From contig JAWKIR010000002.1 in NCBI GenBank assembly GCA_041394245.1, positions 1,674,001 through 1,738,000 on the forward strand: DNA of 64,000 nucleotides, read 5' to 3'. Positions 10,001 to 18,281 of this stretch are shown here, piece after piece. The notes beneath the pieces are model-generated. The model saw only the letters and a list, made by a program, of their open reading frames with translations, searched no databases and was not told where the DNA came from. The position numbers and the translations under genes were made by a program. How positions within the stretch are numbered: position 1 is the stretch's first letter; every line of letters starts with the position of its first letter. Source of the stretch: Acidimicrobiales bacterium (lineage in GTDB: Bacteria > Actinomycetota > Acidimicrobiia > Acidimicrobiales > Aldehydirespiratoraceae).

Positions 10001-10729
10001 TCAGAGCCCGAGGTAACTGTCGAGACCGATGGTCAGACCCGGGAAGTCGCTGATGCGCTTGCAGGCGAGAACGACACCGGGCATGAACGAGGTGCGGTCG
10101 ACCGTCTCATGACGGATCGCCAGGGTCTGTCCCATCGTGCCGAGCAGCACTTCCTGGTTGGCGACGACGCCTCGCATGCGCACGGCATGGATCCGGATGC
10201 CGGCCGGGCCTTCGCCGCCCCGAACCCCGGGGTAGACCTCGAGTGTGGTGGGATCGGGGGCCCAGTCGGACGATGCCGCGGCCATGCGTTCCGCGGTGTG
10301 GGTGGCGGTACCCGACGGCGCGTCGACCTTGCCGTCGTGGTGGTACTCGATGATCTCGGCCGTGTCGAAGAACGGCGCGGCGATCTCGGCGAAGCGGGTC
10401 ATGAGCACGGCCCCGACGGCGAAGTTGGGCGCCAGAAGGCAGTTGCTCGTGGTGAAGGCCCGCCGAAACGTCTCGTGATCCGACTCGTCGAAACCCGAGG
10501 TGCCGACAACGGCATGAATGCCGTTGTCGGCGAGGAACGGGATGGTCCGGCGGGCCGAATCGACGACCGTGAAGTCGACGACGACCTCACAGCCACGCTG
10601 GACGAGCGACGCAAGGTCATCGTCGACATCGATCGAGGCGACCAGATCGAGGTCGGCATCGGCCTCGACGGCCCGACAGACCTCCTGGCCCATCCGGCCC
10701 GCAGCTCCAACCACTCCGACACGTGTCAT
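10001..10729 (-). CDS. dapB: 4-hydroxy-tetrahydrodipicolinate reductase
   Basis: This 242-residue cytosolic enzyme performs the NAD(P)H-dependent reduction step of lysine/diaminopimelate synthesis. The nucleotide-binding motif GVVGAAGRMGQEV is at residues 4-16. The catalytic signature is EYHHDGKVDAPSGTA near residue 130, with the His pair and Lys typical of DapB. VVGTSGF and NFAVGAV are also family motifs. Its length is slightly below the usual 245-270. In many actinobacteria dapB lies downstream of pnp and an M16 peptidase gene; here katG and furA lie between them. Confidence 0.95.
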   Translation of the reverse strand: MTRVGVVGAAGRMGQEVCRAVEADADLDLVASIDVDDDLASLVQRGCEVVVDFTVVDSARRTIPFLADNGIHAVVGTSGFDESDHETFRRAFTTSNCLLAPNFAVGAVLMTRFAEIAAPFFDTAEIIEYHHDGKVDAPSGTATHTAERMAAASSDWAPDPTTLEVYPGVRGGEGPAGIRIHAVRMRGVVANQEVLLGTMGQTLAIRHETVDRTSFMPGVVLACKRISDFPGLTIGLDSYLGL

Positions 10730-10765
10730 GACCGCAGACTACGTGTCGATCGGCGGCTTTCGACG

Positions 10766-10782
10766 GAGGTCGCCGCGACCTC
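10766..10782 (-). terminator. Perfect short palindrome overlapping the katG stop
   Basis: GAGGTCGC-C-GCGACCTC is a perfect palindrome with 8-base arms covering the last bases of katG including part of its stop codon. As RNA it could form a 6-bp stem with a 5-base loop. No T-run follows on the minus strand, so it would be at best a weak or Rho-assisted terminator, or an mRNA 3'-end stabiliser, between katG and dapB. Confidence 0.35.
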
Positions 10783-12988
10783 AGGCGAGATCGAAGCGGT
10801 CCAGGTTCATCACCTTGTTCCACGCAGCCACGAAGTCGGTGACGAACTTCTCGCCCGCGTCGTCGGCGGCATACACCTCGGCGATCGCCCGGAGCTGCGA
10901 ATTCGAACCGAAGACCAGATCCGCTCGCGTCCCGGTCCACTTCACGTCACCGGTCGACCGGTCGCGACCTTCGAACGCGTTCTGCGTGTCGTCGGTCGCC
11001 TTCCACTCGACACCGATGTCGACCACGTTGACGAAGAAGTCGTTCGTGAGCGAGCCCTCGCGGGTGGTGAAGACACCGTGAGCCGACCGGTCGGCGTTGG
11101 CACCGAGCACGCGCAGCCCACCGACGAGCACCGTCATCTCGGGAGCGCTCAGCGTGAGGAGCTGGGCACGGTCCACGAGCAGATGCTCGGCGGCGATGTC
11201 ATGCCCCTTGCCGAGATAGTTGCGGAAGCCGTCGGCCTTGGGCTCGAGCGGGGCGAAGGAGTCGGCGTCGGTCTGTTCGGCCGTCGCGTCGGTCCGGCCC
11301 GGCAGGAACGGCACGGTCACGTCGTAGCCGGCAGCCTTCGCGGCAGCCTCGACGGCGGCGGCACCACCGAGGACGATCAGATCAGCCAGCGACACCGTGC
11401 CCTCGAAGTCGTCCCGGATCCCCTCGAGCGTCGCGAGGACCCGACGGAGCTCGGGCGGATTGTTGACCTCCCAGTCGTTCTGCGGGGCCAGACGGATGCG
11501 TGCGCCGTTGGCGCCGCCCCGCTTGTCGCTGTCGCGATAGGTCGAGGCCGACGCCCACGCCGTCGTGACGAGGTCGGCGATGCTGAGGCCGGAGTCGAGG
11601 ATCGTCGTCTTGAGCGCGGCGATCTCGGCCTCACCGATCAGCTCGTGATCGACTGCCGGCACCGGGTCTTGCCAGATCAGCTCCTCGGCAGGGACTTCGG
11701 GGCCGAGATAGCGCGAGACGGGCCCCATGTCGCGGTGACACAGCTTGAACCACGCCCGGGCGAAAACGTCGGCGAACTCTGCGGGGTTCTCGTGGAACCG
11801 GCGCGAGATCGGCTCATAGATCGGATCGACGCGCAGGGCCATGTCGGCCGTGGTCATCATCGGCGCATGCGTGATCGACGGGTCGTGGGCATCGGGAACC
11901 GTGGTCCTGGCCGCCGGGTCGGTCGGCGTCCACTGGTGCGCCCCCGCCGGGCTCTTGGTCAGCTCCCACTCGTACCCGAAGAGCGTGTCGAAGTAGCTGT
12001 TGTCCCAGGTGATCGGCGTCGGTGTCCACGCCCCCTCGACCCCACTGGTGGTGGTGTGGATGCCCTTGCCCGTGCCGAAGGCGTTCTTCCAGCCATGACC
12101 CATCTGTTCGAGGGGCGCAGCCTCGGGCTCGGGTCCGACGAGATCGGGGTCGCCGGCGCCGTGGGCCTTGCCGAACGTGTGACCGCCGGCGACGAGCGCA
12201 ACGGTCTCCTCGTCGTTCATCGCCATTCGAGCGAATGTCTCGCGGATGTCACGGGCGGACCCGAGCGGGTCGGGGTTGCCGTTGGGACCCTCGGGGTTGA
12301 CGTAGATGAGGCCCATCTGCACCGCGCCCAGCGGGTTCTCGAGTTCGCGGTCACCCCGGTAGCGCTCGTCGCCGAGCCACGTGGTCTCGGGACCCCAGTA
12401 GATGTCCTCCTCGGGGGCCCACACGTCGACCCGGCCGCCGGCGAACCCGAACGTCTCGAGGCCCATGGTCTCGAGCGCCACGTTGCCGGCGAGGATCATG
12501 AGGTCGGCCCACGAGATCTTTCGGCCGTACTTCTGCTTGATCGGCAGCAGGAGCGTGCGGGCCTTGTCGAGGTTGCCGTTGTCGGGCCAGCTGTTGAGCG
12601 GTGCGAAGCGCTGTGTGCCGTTGCCGGCACCACCTCGACCGTCCTCGATGCGGTACGTGCCCGCGCTGTGCCAGGCCATCCGGATGAAGAGGGGGCCGTA
12701 GTGGCCGTAGTCGGCGGGCCACCAGTCCTGCGAGTCGGTCATCAGGGCTGCGAGGTCGGCCTTCACCGCGGCGAGATCGAGCGACGCGAACTCCTCGGCG
12801 TAGTCGAAGTCGTCACCCATGGGGTCGGAGGCCGGCGCGTGCTGGTGGAGGATGCGCAGGTTCAGCTGGTTCGGCCACCAATGCTGGTTGGCCGTCGATC
12901 CCATGGCGTTGTGGGCGGCCTCACTTCCGTGCATGACGGGACACCGCTCCGCGGTGTCGTTGATCTCGAAGCTCGTCGTTTCGCTCAT
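10781..12988 (-). CDS. katG: Catalase-peroxidase
   Basis: This 735-residue bifunctional heme enzyme breaks down H2O2 in the cytosol. The N-terminal catalytic domain has the distal motif RMAWHSAGTYR, with the Arg, Trp and His of the active site; the Trp is the one cross-linked in the Met-Tyr-Trp adduct of this family. The proximal heme motif is VALVAGGHTFGKAHG. The C-terminal half is the degenerate repeat domain (ADLVTTAWASASTYRDSDKRGG). The ATG at 12988 has a GGAG site and overlaps the furA stop by four bases. Coupling to FurA implies peroxide/iron-responsive control. Confidence 0.97.
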   Translation of the reverse strand: MSETTSFEINDTAERCPVMHGSEAAHNAMGSTANQHWWPNQLNLRILHQHAPASDPMGDDFDYAEEFASLDLAAVKADLAALMTDSQDWWPADYGHYGPLFIRMAWHSAGTYRIEDGRGGAGNGTQRFAPLNSWPDNGNLDKARTLLLPIKQKYGRKISWADLMILAGNVALETMGLETFGFAGGRVDVWAPEEDIYWGPETTWLGDERYRGDRELENPLGAVQMGLIYVNPEGPNGNPDPLGSARDIRETFARMAMNDEETVALVAGGHTFGKAHGAGDPDLVGPEPEAAPLEQMGHGWKNAFGTGKGIHTTTSGVEGAWTPTPITWDNSYFDTLFGYEWELTKSPAGAHQWTPTDPAARTTVPDAHDPSITHAPMMTTADMALRVDPIYEPISRRFHENPAEFADVFARAWFKLCHRDMGPVSRYLGPEVPAEELIWQDPVPAVDHELIGEAEIAALKTTILDSGLSIADLVTTAWASASTYRDSDKRGGANGARIRLAPQNDWEVNNPPELRRVLATLEGIRDDFEGTVSLADLIVLGGAAAVEAAAKAAGYDVTVPFLPGRTDATAEQTDADSFAPLEPKADGFRNYLGKGHDIAAEHLLVDRAQLLTLSAPEMTVLVGGLRVLGANADRSAHGVFTTREGSLTNDFFVNVVDIGVEWKATDDTQNAFEGRDRSTGDVKWTGTRADLVFGSNSQLRAIAEVYAADDAGEKFVTDFVAAWNKVMNLDRFDLA

Positions 12989-13461
12989 TGCTGCTCCTTC
13001 TGGGGGATCTTCTCGGATGACGGGGACGAGTCGCGGCCGAGACAGGCCGGGCAACATCCCCAATAGATGACCTCGGCCTCGTCGATCTCGAAACCGTGAT
13101 GTTCGGCTGCGGTGAGACACGGGACGTCGCCGACCGCACAGTCGACGTCGAACGTGTCGCCACACTCGCGACAGATCAGGTGATGGTGATTGTCACCGAC
13201 CCGATCCTCGTAGCGGGCTGCCCGTCCGGATGGCTGGATGCGCCGGATCAGGCCCTTCGTGACGAACACGCCGAGCGTGTCGTAGACCGCTTGCCGAGAG
13301 ATCGCACCGATCCCGGCCTTGACGTCCTCGTGGAGTTCGTCGGCTGTCGCATGAGGGCGCCCGGCGACCGCACGCATGATCGCGATGCGTTGGGCCGTCA
13401 CTTGGACGCCGGCGTCGCGCAGAGCCTGGGCGGTGTCGTTCATCGTGGTCGAGTCAACCAC
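12985..13461 (-). CDS. furA: Fur-family transcriptional regulator, FurA-like
   Basis: This protein (158 residues from the GTG at 13461, or 152 from the ATG at 13443) has an N-terminal winged helix (QRIAIMRAVAGRPHATADEL, ISRQAVYDTLGVF) and a C-terminal dimerisation domain. Metal-site residues are visible in the DNHHHLICRECG segment and the CCPACLG pair near the end; these Cys-x2-Cys pairs resemble the structural zinc site. It lies immediately upstream of katG with an ATGA overlap, the arrangement of actinobacterial FurA that represses itself and katG. The choice of start depends on whether the transcript has a leader. Confidence 0.92.
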   Translation of the reverse strand: MVDSTTMNDTAQALRDAGVQVTAQRIAIMRAVAGRPHATADELHEDVKAGIGAISRQAVYDTLGVFVTKGLIRRIQPSGRAARYEDRVGDNHHHLICRECGDTFDVDCAVGDVPCLTAAEHHGFEIDEAEVIYWGCCPACLGRDSSPSSEKIPQKEQQ

Positions 13462-13464
13462 ATA

Positions 13465-13482
13465 TTCTGGACATAGTCAAGA
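13465..13482 (-). promoter_or_regulatory. Candidate furA operator
   Basis: On the minus strand the sequence TCTTGACTATGTCCAGAA ends three bases before the furA GTG. It is AT-rich against its surroundings and resembles, from memory, the operator upstream of mycobacterial furA. A TACGAT hexamer just upstream (13483-13488) could be a -10 element, giving a transcript start inside the candidate operator. I found no clear -35. The 38-base gap after the M16 peptidase gene contains little else. Confidence 0.4.
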
Positions 13483-13499
13483 ATCGTATCTGATCAACT

Positions 13500-14732
13500 T
13501 CACCGCAGTGGTTCGACCACCGATCGAACCCGCGGCCCGGCGAGGATCGCTCCCAGCACGCGCTGGACATCGGCCGCGGTGACGGCCCGTACCTTCTCGA
13601 GATACTCGGGCACCTCGACCACTCGATCCCGCACGAGCAGATTGGTGGCCAGCTGCGCCATCCGGCTCCCGGCGTCTTCGAGCGCGAGCACGGTACCGCC
13701 CTCGAATCCGCCGCTGGCGACCTCCATCTCGCGCTCCCCCGGCCCGTTCTCGACCAGATCGGCCAGTTCGGACTCGACCACGTCGCACAGTTCGTGGAGA
13801 CGCTCCGGCGATGTCCCGGCGTAGACCGAGAACGTGCCGCTGTCGACATAGCTGCCCATGGACGAATAGACCGAGTACGACATGCCCCGCTTCTCGCGGA
13901 TCTCCTGGAACAGACGACTCGACCAGCCGCCCCCGATGAGCTGATTGGCCACAGCAAGGGCGAAACGGTCCTCGTCGAACTGGTGAAGACCGCGCCAGCC
14001 GAGCACCACGTGCGCCTGTTCGATGTCGCGTATCGCCGACAGCTCGGGCTCGACCTGCGCCACCGGCGGGAGCCGCTTCGGCAGCTCGCCGGCTTCGAGC
14101 GACGCCAGGCCAGCATCGACTCGGGCGACGATGTCGTCGTGGTCGATGTTGCCGACCACGGCCACGACCAGGTTGGCCCGCCGGTACCAACGGTCGTGAA
14201 ACGCCCGGATGTCGTCGGCTCGCATGCCCCGCACCGACTCGGCCGAACCGAGCACCTCCCACCCGAGGGAGTGATCGGGAAAGAGCCCCAGGGCGAGGTT
14301 CTGGTGGACCACGTCGTCGGGTGTGTCGGCGCTCCAGGCGAGCTCCTCGAGGATCACCTGACGCTCGGCATCGACCTCGGCGTCGGTGAAGCCGGGATCG
14401 GACAGCACGTCGAGCAGGGTCTCGAGCCCGAAGTCGAGGTCCTTGGCCGGCACCCGGGCATGGAAGGCCGTGTACTCCTTGGACGTGAACGCGTTGAGGT
14501 CGCCGCCCACGGCGTCGATCCCTTCGGCGATGTCGCGCGCGCCGCGGGTGGAACTTCCCTTGAAGAGCAGGTGTTCGAGAAAATGCGAGGCGCCGGCGAT
14601 CGCCGGCGCCTCGTCACGGTTTCCGACCCCCACCCAGGCACCGACGGCGACGGAACGAGCCGTCGGATCGTGCTGGGTGACCACGCGAAGCCCGCCGGAC
14701 AGGCGGGCGACGCGGGTGATGTAGGGGGTCAA
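13500..14732 (-). CDS. M16 family zinc metallopeptidase (processing peptidase-like)
   Basis: This 410-residue protein is about the expected size for one M16 chain. The inverted zinc motif HFLEH is at residues 50-54 (H50, E53, H54), with the third ligand glutamate expected in the EELAWSADTPDD stretch around residue 130. The second half-domain has GGGWSSRLFQEIREKRGMSYSV, the Arg/Tyr substrate-binding motif. The family cleaves peptides in the cytosol or at the membrane. Its place after pnp matches the actinobacterial order rpsO-pnp-M16. The start is an unusual TTG at 14732; no ATG lies upstream in frame within the gap to pnp. Confidence 0.93.
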   Translation of the reverse strand: MTPYITRVARLSGGLRVVTQHDPTARSVAVGAWVGVGNRDEAPAIAGASHFLEHLLFKGSSTRGARDIAEGIDAVGGDLNAFTSKEYTAFHARVPAKDLDFGLETLLDVLSDPGFTDAEVDAERQVILEELAWSADTPDDVVHQNLALGLFPDHSLGWEVLGSAESVRGMRADDIRAFHDRWYRRANLVVAVVGNIDHDDIVARVDAGLASLEAGELPKRLPPVAQVEPELSAIRDIEQAHVVLGWRGLHQFDEDRFALAVANQLIGGGWSSRLFQEIREKRGMSYSVYSSMGSYVDSGTFSVYAGTSPERLHELCDVVESELADLVENGPGEREMEVASGGFEGGTVLALEDAGSRMAQLATNLLVRDRVVEVPEYLEKVRAVTAADVQRVLGAILAGPRVRSVVEPLR

Positions 14733-14761
14733 CGTAGGTGCTGGATCAGCAGCCGGGTTGC

Positions 14762-17173
14762 TCAGCGACGCCCACGGCCACGGCCGCGCCCACCGCCACC
14801 GCCACCGGAGCGGCGGGGAGCATCAGGGCCGAGATCGCCGTACTCACCGGCGAGCTCCTCGTCGAAGGCCGCCTCGAACGAGACGACCTCGGTGTCGCCG
14901 TCGGAGGCCGGGCTGTCGTCGTCGCTGTCGCCGTCGCGGTCGCGACCACGATCACGGTCGCCGCGGGGCTCGCGGGGCTCACGACTCGACTTCTTGTCGG
15001 TGTCGGGGGCGCCCTCGGGCTTCAGGCTGATCTTGCCGTTCGGGTCGACGTCTTCGACGGTGACCGCGATCTCCTGGCCGAGTTCGAGGACATCCTCGAC
15101 ACGATCGATGCGCTTGCCGCCACCGATCTTCGAGATGTGCAGGAGCCCGTCTCGTCCCGGAAGGATGTTGACGAACGCACCGAACTTGGTGATGTTGACC
15201 ACGCGGCCCTGATAGGTCGCGCCGACTTCGGCGGTGGGCGGATCGAGGATCAGCTGGATCTGACGCTCGGCCTCGTCCACGATGGCCTTGTCGGGCGACG
15301 CGATCGAAACGATGCCCACCATCCCGTCGTCGTCGACGGAGATGACGGCGCCGGTCTCGGCCTGGATCGAGTTGATGACCTTGCCCTTCGGGCCGATGAC
15401 CTCACCGATCTTCTCGATCGGGATCTCGAACGAGACGATCTTCGGCGCGGTGTCGCGCACCTCTTCACGGGGCTCGGCGATGGCCTCGAGCATCACGTCG
15501 AGGATGTCGAGGCGGGCTTCCTTGGCCTGGCTCAGGGCGCCGGCGAGGACGTTGGCCGGGATACCGGCGATCTTCGTGTCGAGCTGGAGCGCCGTGACGA
15601 AGTCGGTGGTACCGGCGACCTTGAAGTCCATGTCGCCGAAGGCGTCCTCGGCACCGAGGATGTCGGTGAGTGTGACGTATTGCCCCTCGGCGTGGACGAG
15701 ACCCATGGCGATACCGGCGACGGGCGCCTTGATCGGCACACCGGCATCCATCAGCGACAGGGTCGATCCACAGACCGACGCCATCGACGACGAACCGTTG
15801 GAGGCCATGACCTCCGAGACGGTACGCACGGTGTAGGGCCACTCCTCGAACGACGGGACCACCGGGAACACGGCGCGCTCGGCGAGGGCACCGTGACCGA
15901 TCTCACGACGCTTGGGGCCACGCATGAAGCCGGTCTCGCCCGTGGAGAAGGGCGGGAAGTTGTAGTGGTGGAAGTAGCGCTTCTTGTCGATCGGCGAGAG
16001 GTCGTCGATCATCATGTCGCTGCGGCCGAGGCCGAGGGTCGTGAAGTTGAGGACCTGGGTCTCACCTCGCTGGAAGAGACCGGAACCGTGCGCGGTCGGG
16101 ATGACGCCGACCTCGCTGGTGACGTGACGCAGCTCGTTGGTCTTGCGGCCGTCGATGCGGATGCCTTCTTCGACGATGCGCTTGCGCACGACCGCCTTGG
16201 TGACGGAGCGGATCGCGTTCTTGATCTGCTTGACGGCATCGGGAGTGTCGGCGAACTGGCCCTCGAGCTCGGCGACGAGGGCGGCGCTGAGCTCGCCTTC
16301 GGCGTCCTGACGCTGGGTCTTGTCGGCGATCTTCTGGGTCTCCGCGATGCGGTCGGTGCCGGCCGACTGCACGGCGGCGAGGATCTCGTCGCTGTAGTCG
16401 ACGGCCACCGGCGGGGTCATCTTCTCGACGTGACCCACCGCGTCGATCGCCCGCTGCTGCAGCTCGATCATCTCGCGGATCCAGACCTTGCAGGCCTCGA
16501 GGCCGCCGGCGAGGACGTCTTCGTCGACCTTGGGGGTGCCGCTCTCGTAGAGGTTCCACGAGTTCGCGGTGCCGCCGGCCTCGACCATCATGACGGCGAC
16601 GTCGCCGTCGGCCATGCGGCCGGCCACGACCATCTCGAAGGCCGATTCCTCGGACTCTTCGTAGGTGGGGAAGGGAATCCATTCACCGTCGGGCGACCAG
16701 CTCATACGAACCGCGCCGACGGGCCCGTCGAACGGGATCGGCGAGACGCTGAGGGCGAGCGACGCAGCATTGAGGGCCAGTACGTCGTAGGGGTTCTTCT
16801 GGTCGGCACCGAGCACGGTGCCCACGACGTGGACCTCGTTGCGGTAGCCGTCGGGGAAGGCCGGACGCAACGGGCGGTCGATCAGTCGACAGGTGAGGAT
16901 CGCCTGCTCACCGGCACGGGCCTCACGACGGAAGAACGAGCCGGGGATCTTGCCCGCGGCGTACATGCGCTCTTCGATGTCGACGGTCAGCGGGAAGAAG
17001 TCGGCACCGTCGCGGGCCGACTTCGCACCGGTGGCGGTGACGAGCACGACGGTGTTGCCGATGCTCGCAGTCACGGAACCACCGGCGAGGGGGGCGAACC
17101 TGCCGATCTCGAAGGTGGCGTCCTTGCCTTCACCGCGCGTGAACGCGCCGGTGACGGAGTGGGTATCAGTCAT
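14762..17173 (-). CDS. pnp: Polyribonucleotide nucleotidyltransferase (PNPase)
   Basis: This 803-residue enzyme degrades RNA 3' to 5' by phosphorolysis. It has the N-terminal RNase PH domain (including FFRREARAGEQAILTCRLID), an alpha-helical linker, and the second RNase PH domain with RGETQVLNFTTLG and SNGSSSMASVCG. A KH domain follows (EIPIEKIGEVIGPKGKVIN) and then S1 (GATYQGRVVNITKFGAFV). After S1 there is a tail of about 85 residues rich in Arg, Asp and Gly, ending in a Gly-Arg block. ATG 17173 has AAGGA upstream. The rpsO gene precedes it, as in most bacteria. Confidence 0.96.
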   Translation of the reverse strand: MTDTHSVTGAFTRGEGKDATFEIGRFAPLAGGSVTASIGNTVVLVTATGAKSARDGADFFPLTVDIEERMYAAGKIPGSFFRREARAGEQAILTCRLIDRPLRPAFPDGYRNEVHVVGTVLGADQKNPYDVLALNAASLALSVSPIPFDGPVGAVRMSWSPDGEWIPFPTYEESEESAFEMVVAGRMADGDVAVMMVEAGGTANSWNLYESGTPKVDEDVLAGGLEACKVWIREMIELQQRAIDAVGHVEKMTPPVAVDYSDEILAAVQSAGTDRIAETQKIADKTQRQDAEGELSAALVAELEGQFADTPDAVKQIKNAIRSVTKAVVRKRIVEEGIRIDGRKTNELRHVTSEVGVIPTAHGSGLFQRGETQVLNFTTLGLGRSDMMIDDLSPIDKKRYFHHYNFPPFSTGETGFMRGPKRREIGHGALAERAVFPVVPSFEEWPYTVRTVSEVMASNGSSSMASVCGSTLSLMDAGVPIKAPVAGIAMGLVHAEGQYVTLTDILGAEDAFGDMDFKVAGTTDFVTALQLDTKIAGIPANVLAGALSQAKEARLDILDVMLEAIAEPREEVRDTAPKIVSFEIPIEKIGEVIGPKGKVINSIQAETGAVISVDDDGMVGIVSIASPDKAIVDEAERQIQLILDPPTAEVGATYQGRVVNITKFGAFVNILPGRDGLLHISKIGGGKRIDRVEDVLELGQEIAVTVEDVDPNGKISLKPEGAPDTDKKSSREPREPRGDRDRGRDRDGDSDDDSPASDGDTEVVSFEAAFDEELAGEYGDLGPDAPRRSGGGGGGRGRGRGRR

Positions 17174-17314
17174 ATGTGTATTTCCTTGGAATTCGAACAC
17201 ACGACTGCCAGTACCCAGTCGCAAATCTCGAGACACGTCTCGAAACTTGCGACTAACACCAACTGCCGTCTGTTCGGTTTGTTCGCAGGACGTTCCTGCT
17301 ACTGGGGTTCGTCG

Positions 17315-17341
17315 GGTTCACCCGGCACGCCCGGGTAAACC
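17315..17341 (-). other. Strong hairpin in the rpsO-pnp intergenic leader
   Basis: On the minus-strand RNA, GGTTTACCCGG pairs with CCGGGTGAACC across a 5-base loop, an 11-bp stem with one G-U pair. It lies between rpsO and pnp, about 140 bases before the pnp start. In other bacteria a hairpin at this place is cut by RNase III and mediates PNPase autocontrol. The same role here is an inference from position. No U-run follows, which argues against a simple terminator. Confidence 0.55.
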
Positions 17342-17348
17342 GAAAGGA

Positions 17349-17366
17349 GCGGCCCCGAAGGACCGC
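17349..17366 (-). terminator. Stem-loop just after rpsO
   Basis: The minus-strand RNA forms GCGGTCC-UUCG-GGGCCGC, a stem with one G-U pair and a stable UUCG tetraloop, followed by UCCUUUC. It starts 12 bases after the rpsO stop. It could be an attenuating terminator or a 3'-end protector for rpsO mRNA. The downstream U-tract is short, so complete termination is unlikely, consistent with pnp being partly co-transcribed. Confidence 0.5.
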
Positions 17367-17378
17367 CCCCACATCATG

Positions 17379-17660
17379 TCAGCGACGCAGCCCGAGATGG
17401 GCGATCACCGATCGATACCGCTCGACGTCGTTGTCCTTGACATAGTCGAGGAGACGACGACGCTTGCCCACCAGCATCTGCAGACCCCGCCGACTGTGAT
17501 GGTCCTTCTTGTGGACCTTCATGTGTTCGGTGAGGTGGGTGATGCGATCCGAGAGCAACGCGATCTGGATCTCGGGAGATCCGGTGTCGTTCTCGGCAAG
17601 ATCGAACGCCTTCGCCATGCTGGCGATGGTGTCGTTCTTCGGGGGCAGGTTCACGGCCAT
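17379..17660 (-). CDS. rpsO: 30S ribosomal protein S15
   Basis: This 93-residue basic protein matches S15 in length and in the core motif LTEHMKVHKKDHHSRRGLQMLVGKRRRLLDYVK. That segment contains the conserved His and Arg residues that bind the 16S rRNA three-way junction. ATG 17660 gives MAVNLPPKND with AGAAAG upstream. The preceding 120 bases up to the lipoprotein stop hold its promoter, which I could not resolve by eye. Confidence 0.97.
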   Translation of the reverse strand: MAVNLPPKNDTIASMAKAFDLAENDTGSPEIQIALLSDRITHLTEHMKVHKKDHHSRRGLQMLVGKRRRLLDYVKDNDVERYRSVIAHLGLRR

Positions 17661-17780
17661 AGTCGTTCGTTTCTTTCTGGGTTTCGTACCCGGCCACGAC
17701 CCCGCGGTGCGCAGGCCGTCGCTGTCGATCCACTTCGATCGACTCCGCAAGGGTACCGGTGTTCGCTTCGAACCGGCACC

Positions 17781-18281
17781 TCACCCGGCGAGGCGCAGCT
17801 CCCACGCACCCGCCTCACGACCGAGGACGACGTCGAAGTCGATCGTGCGGTCACCACTGGTCGCGGCACAGGCGAAGGAACGACCGGGTTCGGCGATGAT
17901 CACGACCGCAGCGCACTGGGCGGAGATCGCCTCGATCGACAGATCATCGCGCAACCGTTCCACCAGTCGATCAGCGGCTTCGGCCACGACGAACAGCGGC
18001 TCGCGCACCCCGGCGGTGGCCGCGCCGAACTCGTCGATCACGACGTCGACCGTCACCGTGTCGGCGTCGAGCACGGCGGTGCAGACGGTCGTCTGGGCGA
18101 TCAGCGAGGTGTCGAGTTCCGGACATGCGACATCGGTGACGATCGACGGGTCGTCCGGCCATGCCGACGCGGGCAGTGCGGCCTCGAGCGAACCGACCTC
18201 GAGCGTCGGCGGTGCGGGCTCCGCGCACGCCGATGCGACCAGCAGCGACGCCGCCAGGACGGCGATCAGGCGGCCAGCCAC
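17781..18281 (-). CDS. Putative lipoprotein, DUF4333-like
   Basis: From a GTG at 18281 the 166-residue product has a short basic start, a hydrophobic stretch (LIAVLAASLLVASAC) and a lipobox-like ASAC at about residue 20. The mature part has two similar segments, each with paired Cys residues and alternating hydrophobic strands (VACPELDTSLIAQTTVCTAV, then AQCAAVVIIAEPGRSFACAAT). This spacing recalls the small actinobacterial DUF4333 domain, a tentative match. The start overlaps the YhhN gene by 16 bases. Function is unknown; it is probably exposed on the outer face of the membrane. Confidence 0.7.
   Translation of the reverse strand: MAGRLIAVLAASLLVASACAEPAPPTLEVGSLEAALPASAWPDDPSIVTDVACPELDTSLIAQTTVCTAVLDADTVTVDVVIDEFGAATAGVREPLFVVAEAADRLVERLRDDLSIEAISAQCAAVVIIAEPGRSFACAATSGDRTIDFDVVLGREAGAWELRLAG

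Noticed and set aside
10109..13066. A 985-codon open frame antisense to katG
   Set aside because: Its composition is Arg/Gly/Asp-rich without any motif, and it mirrors katG codon positions. The minus strand encodes a complete, motif-rich KatG.
13441..13500. TTGACT upstream of furA as a -35 hexamer
   Set aside because: No -10-like sequence follows at 16-19 bases; the site fits an operator better.
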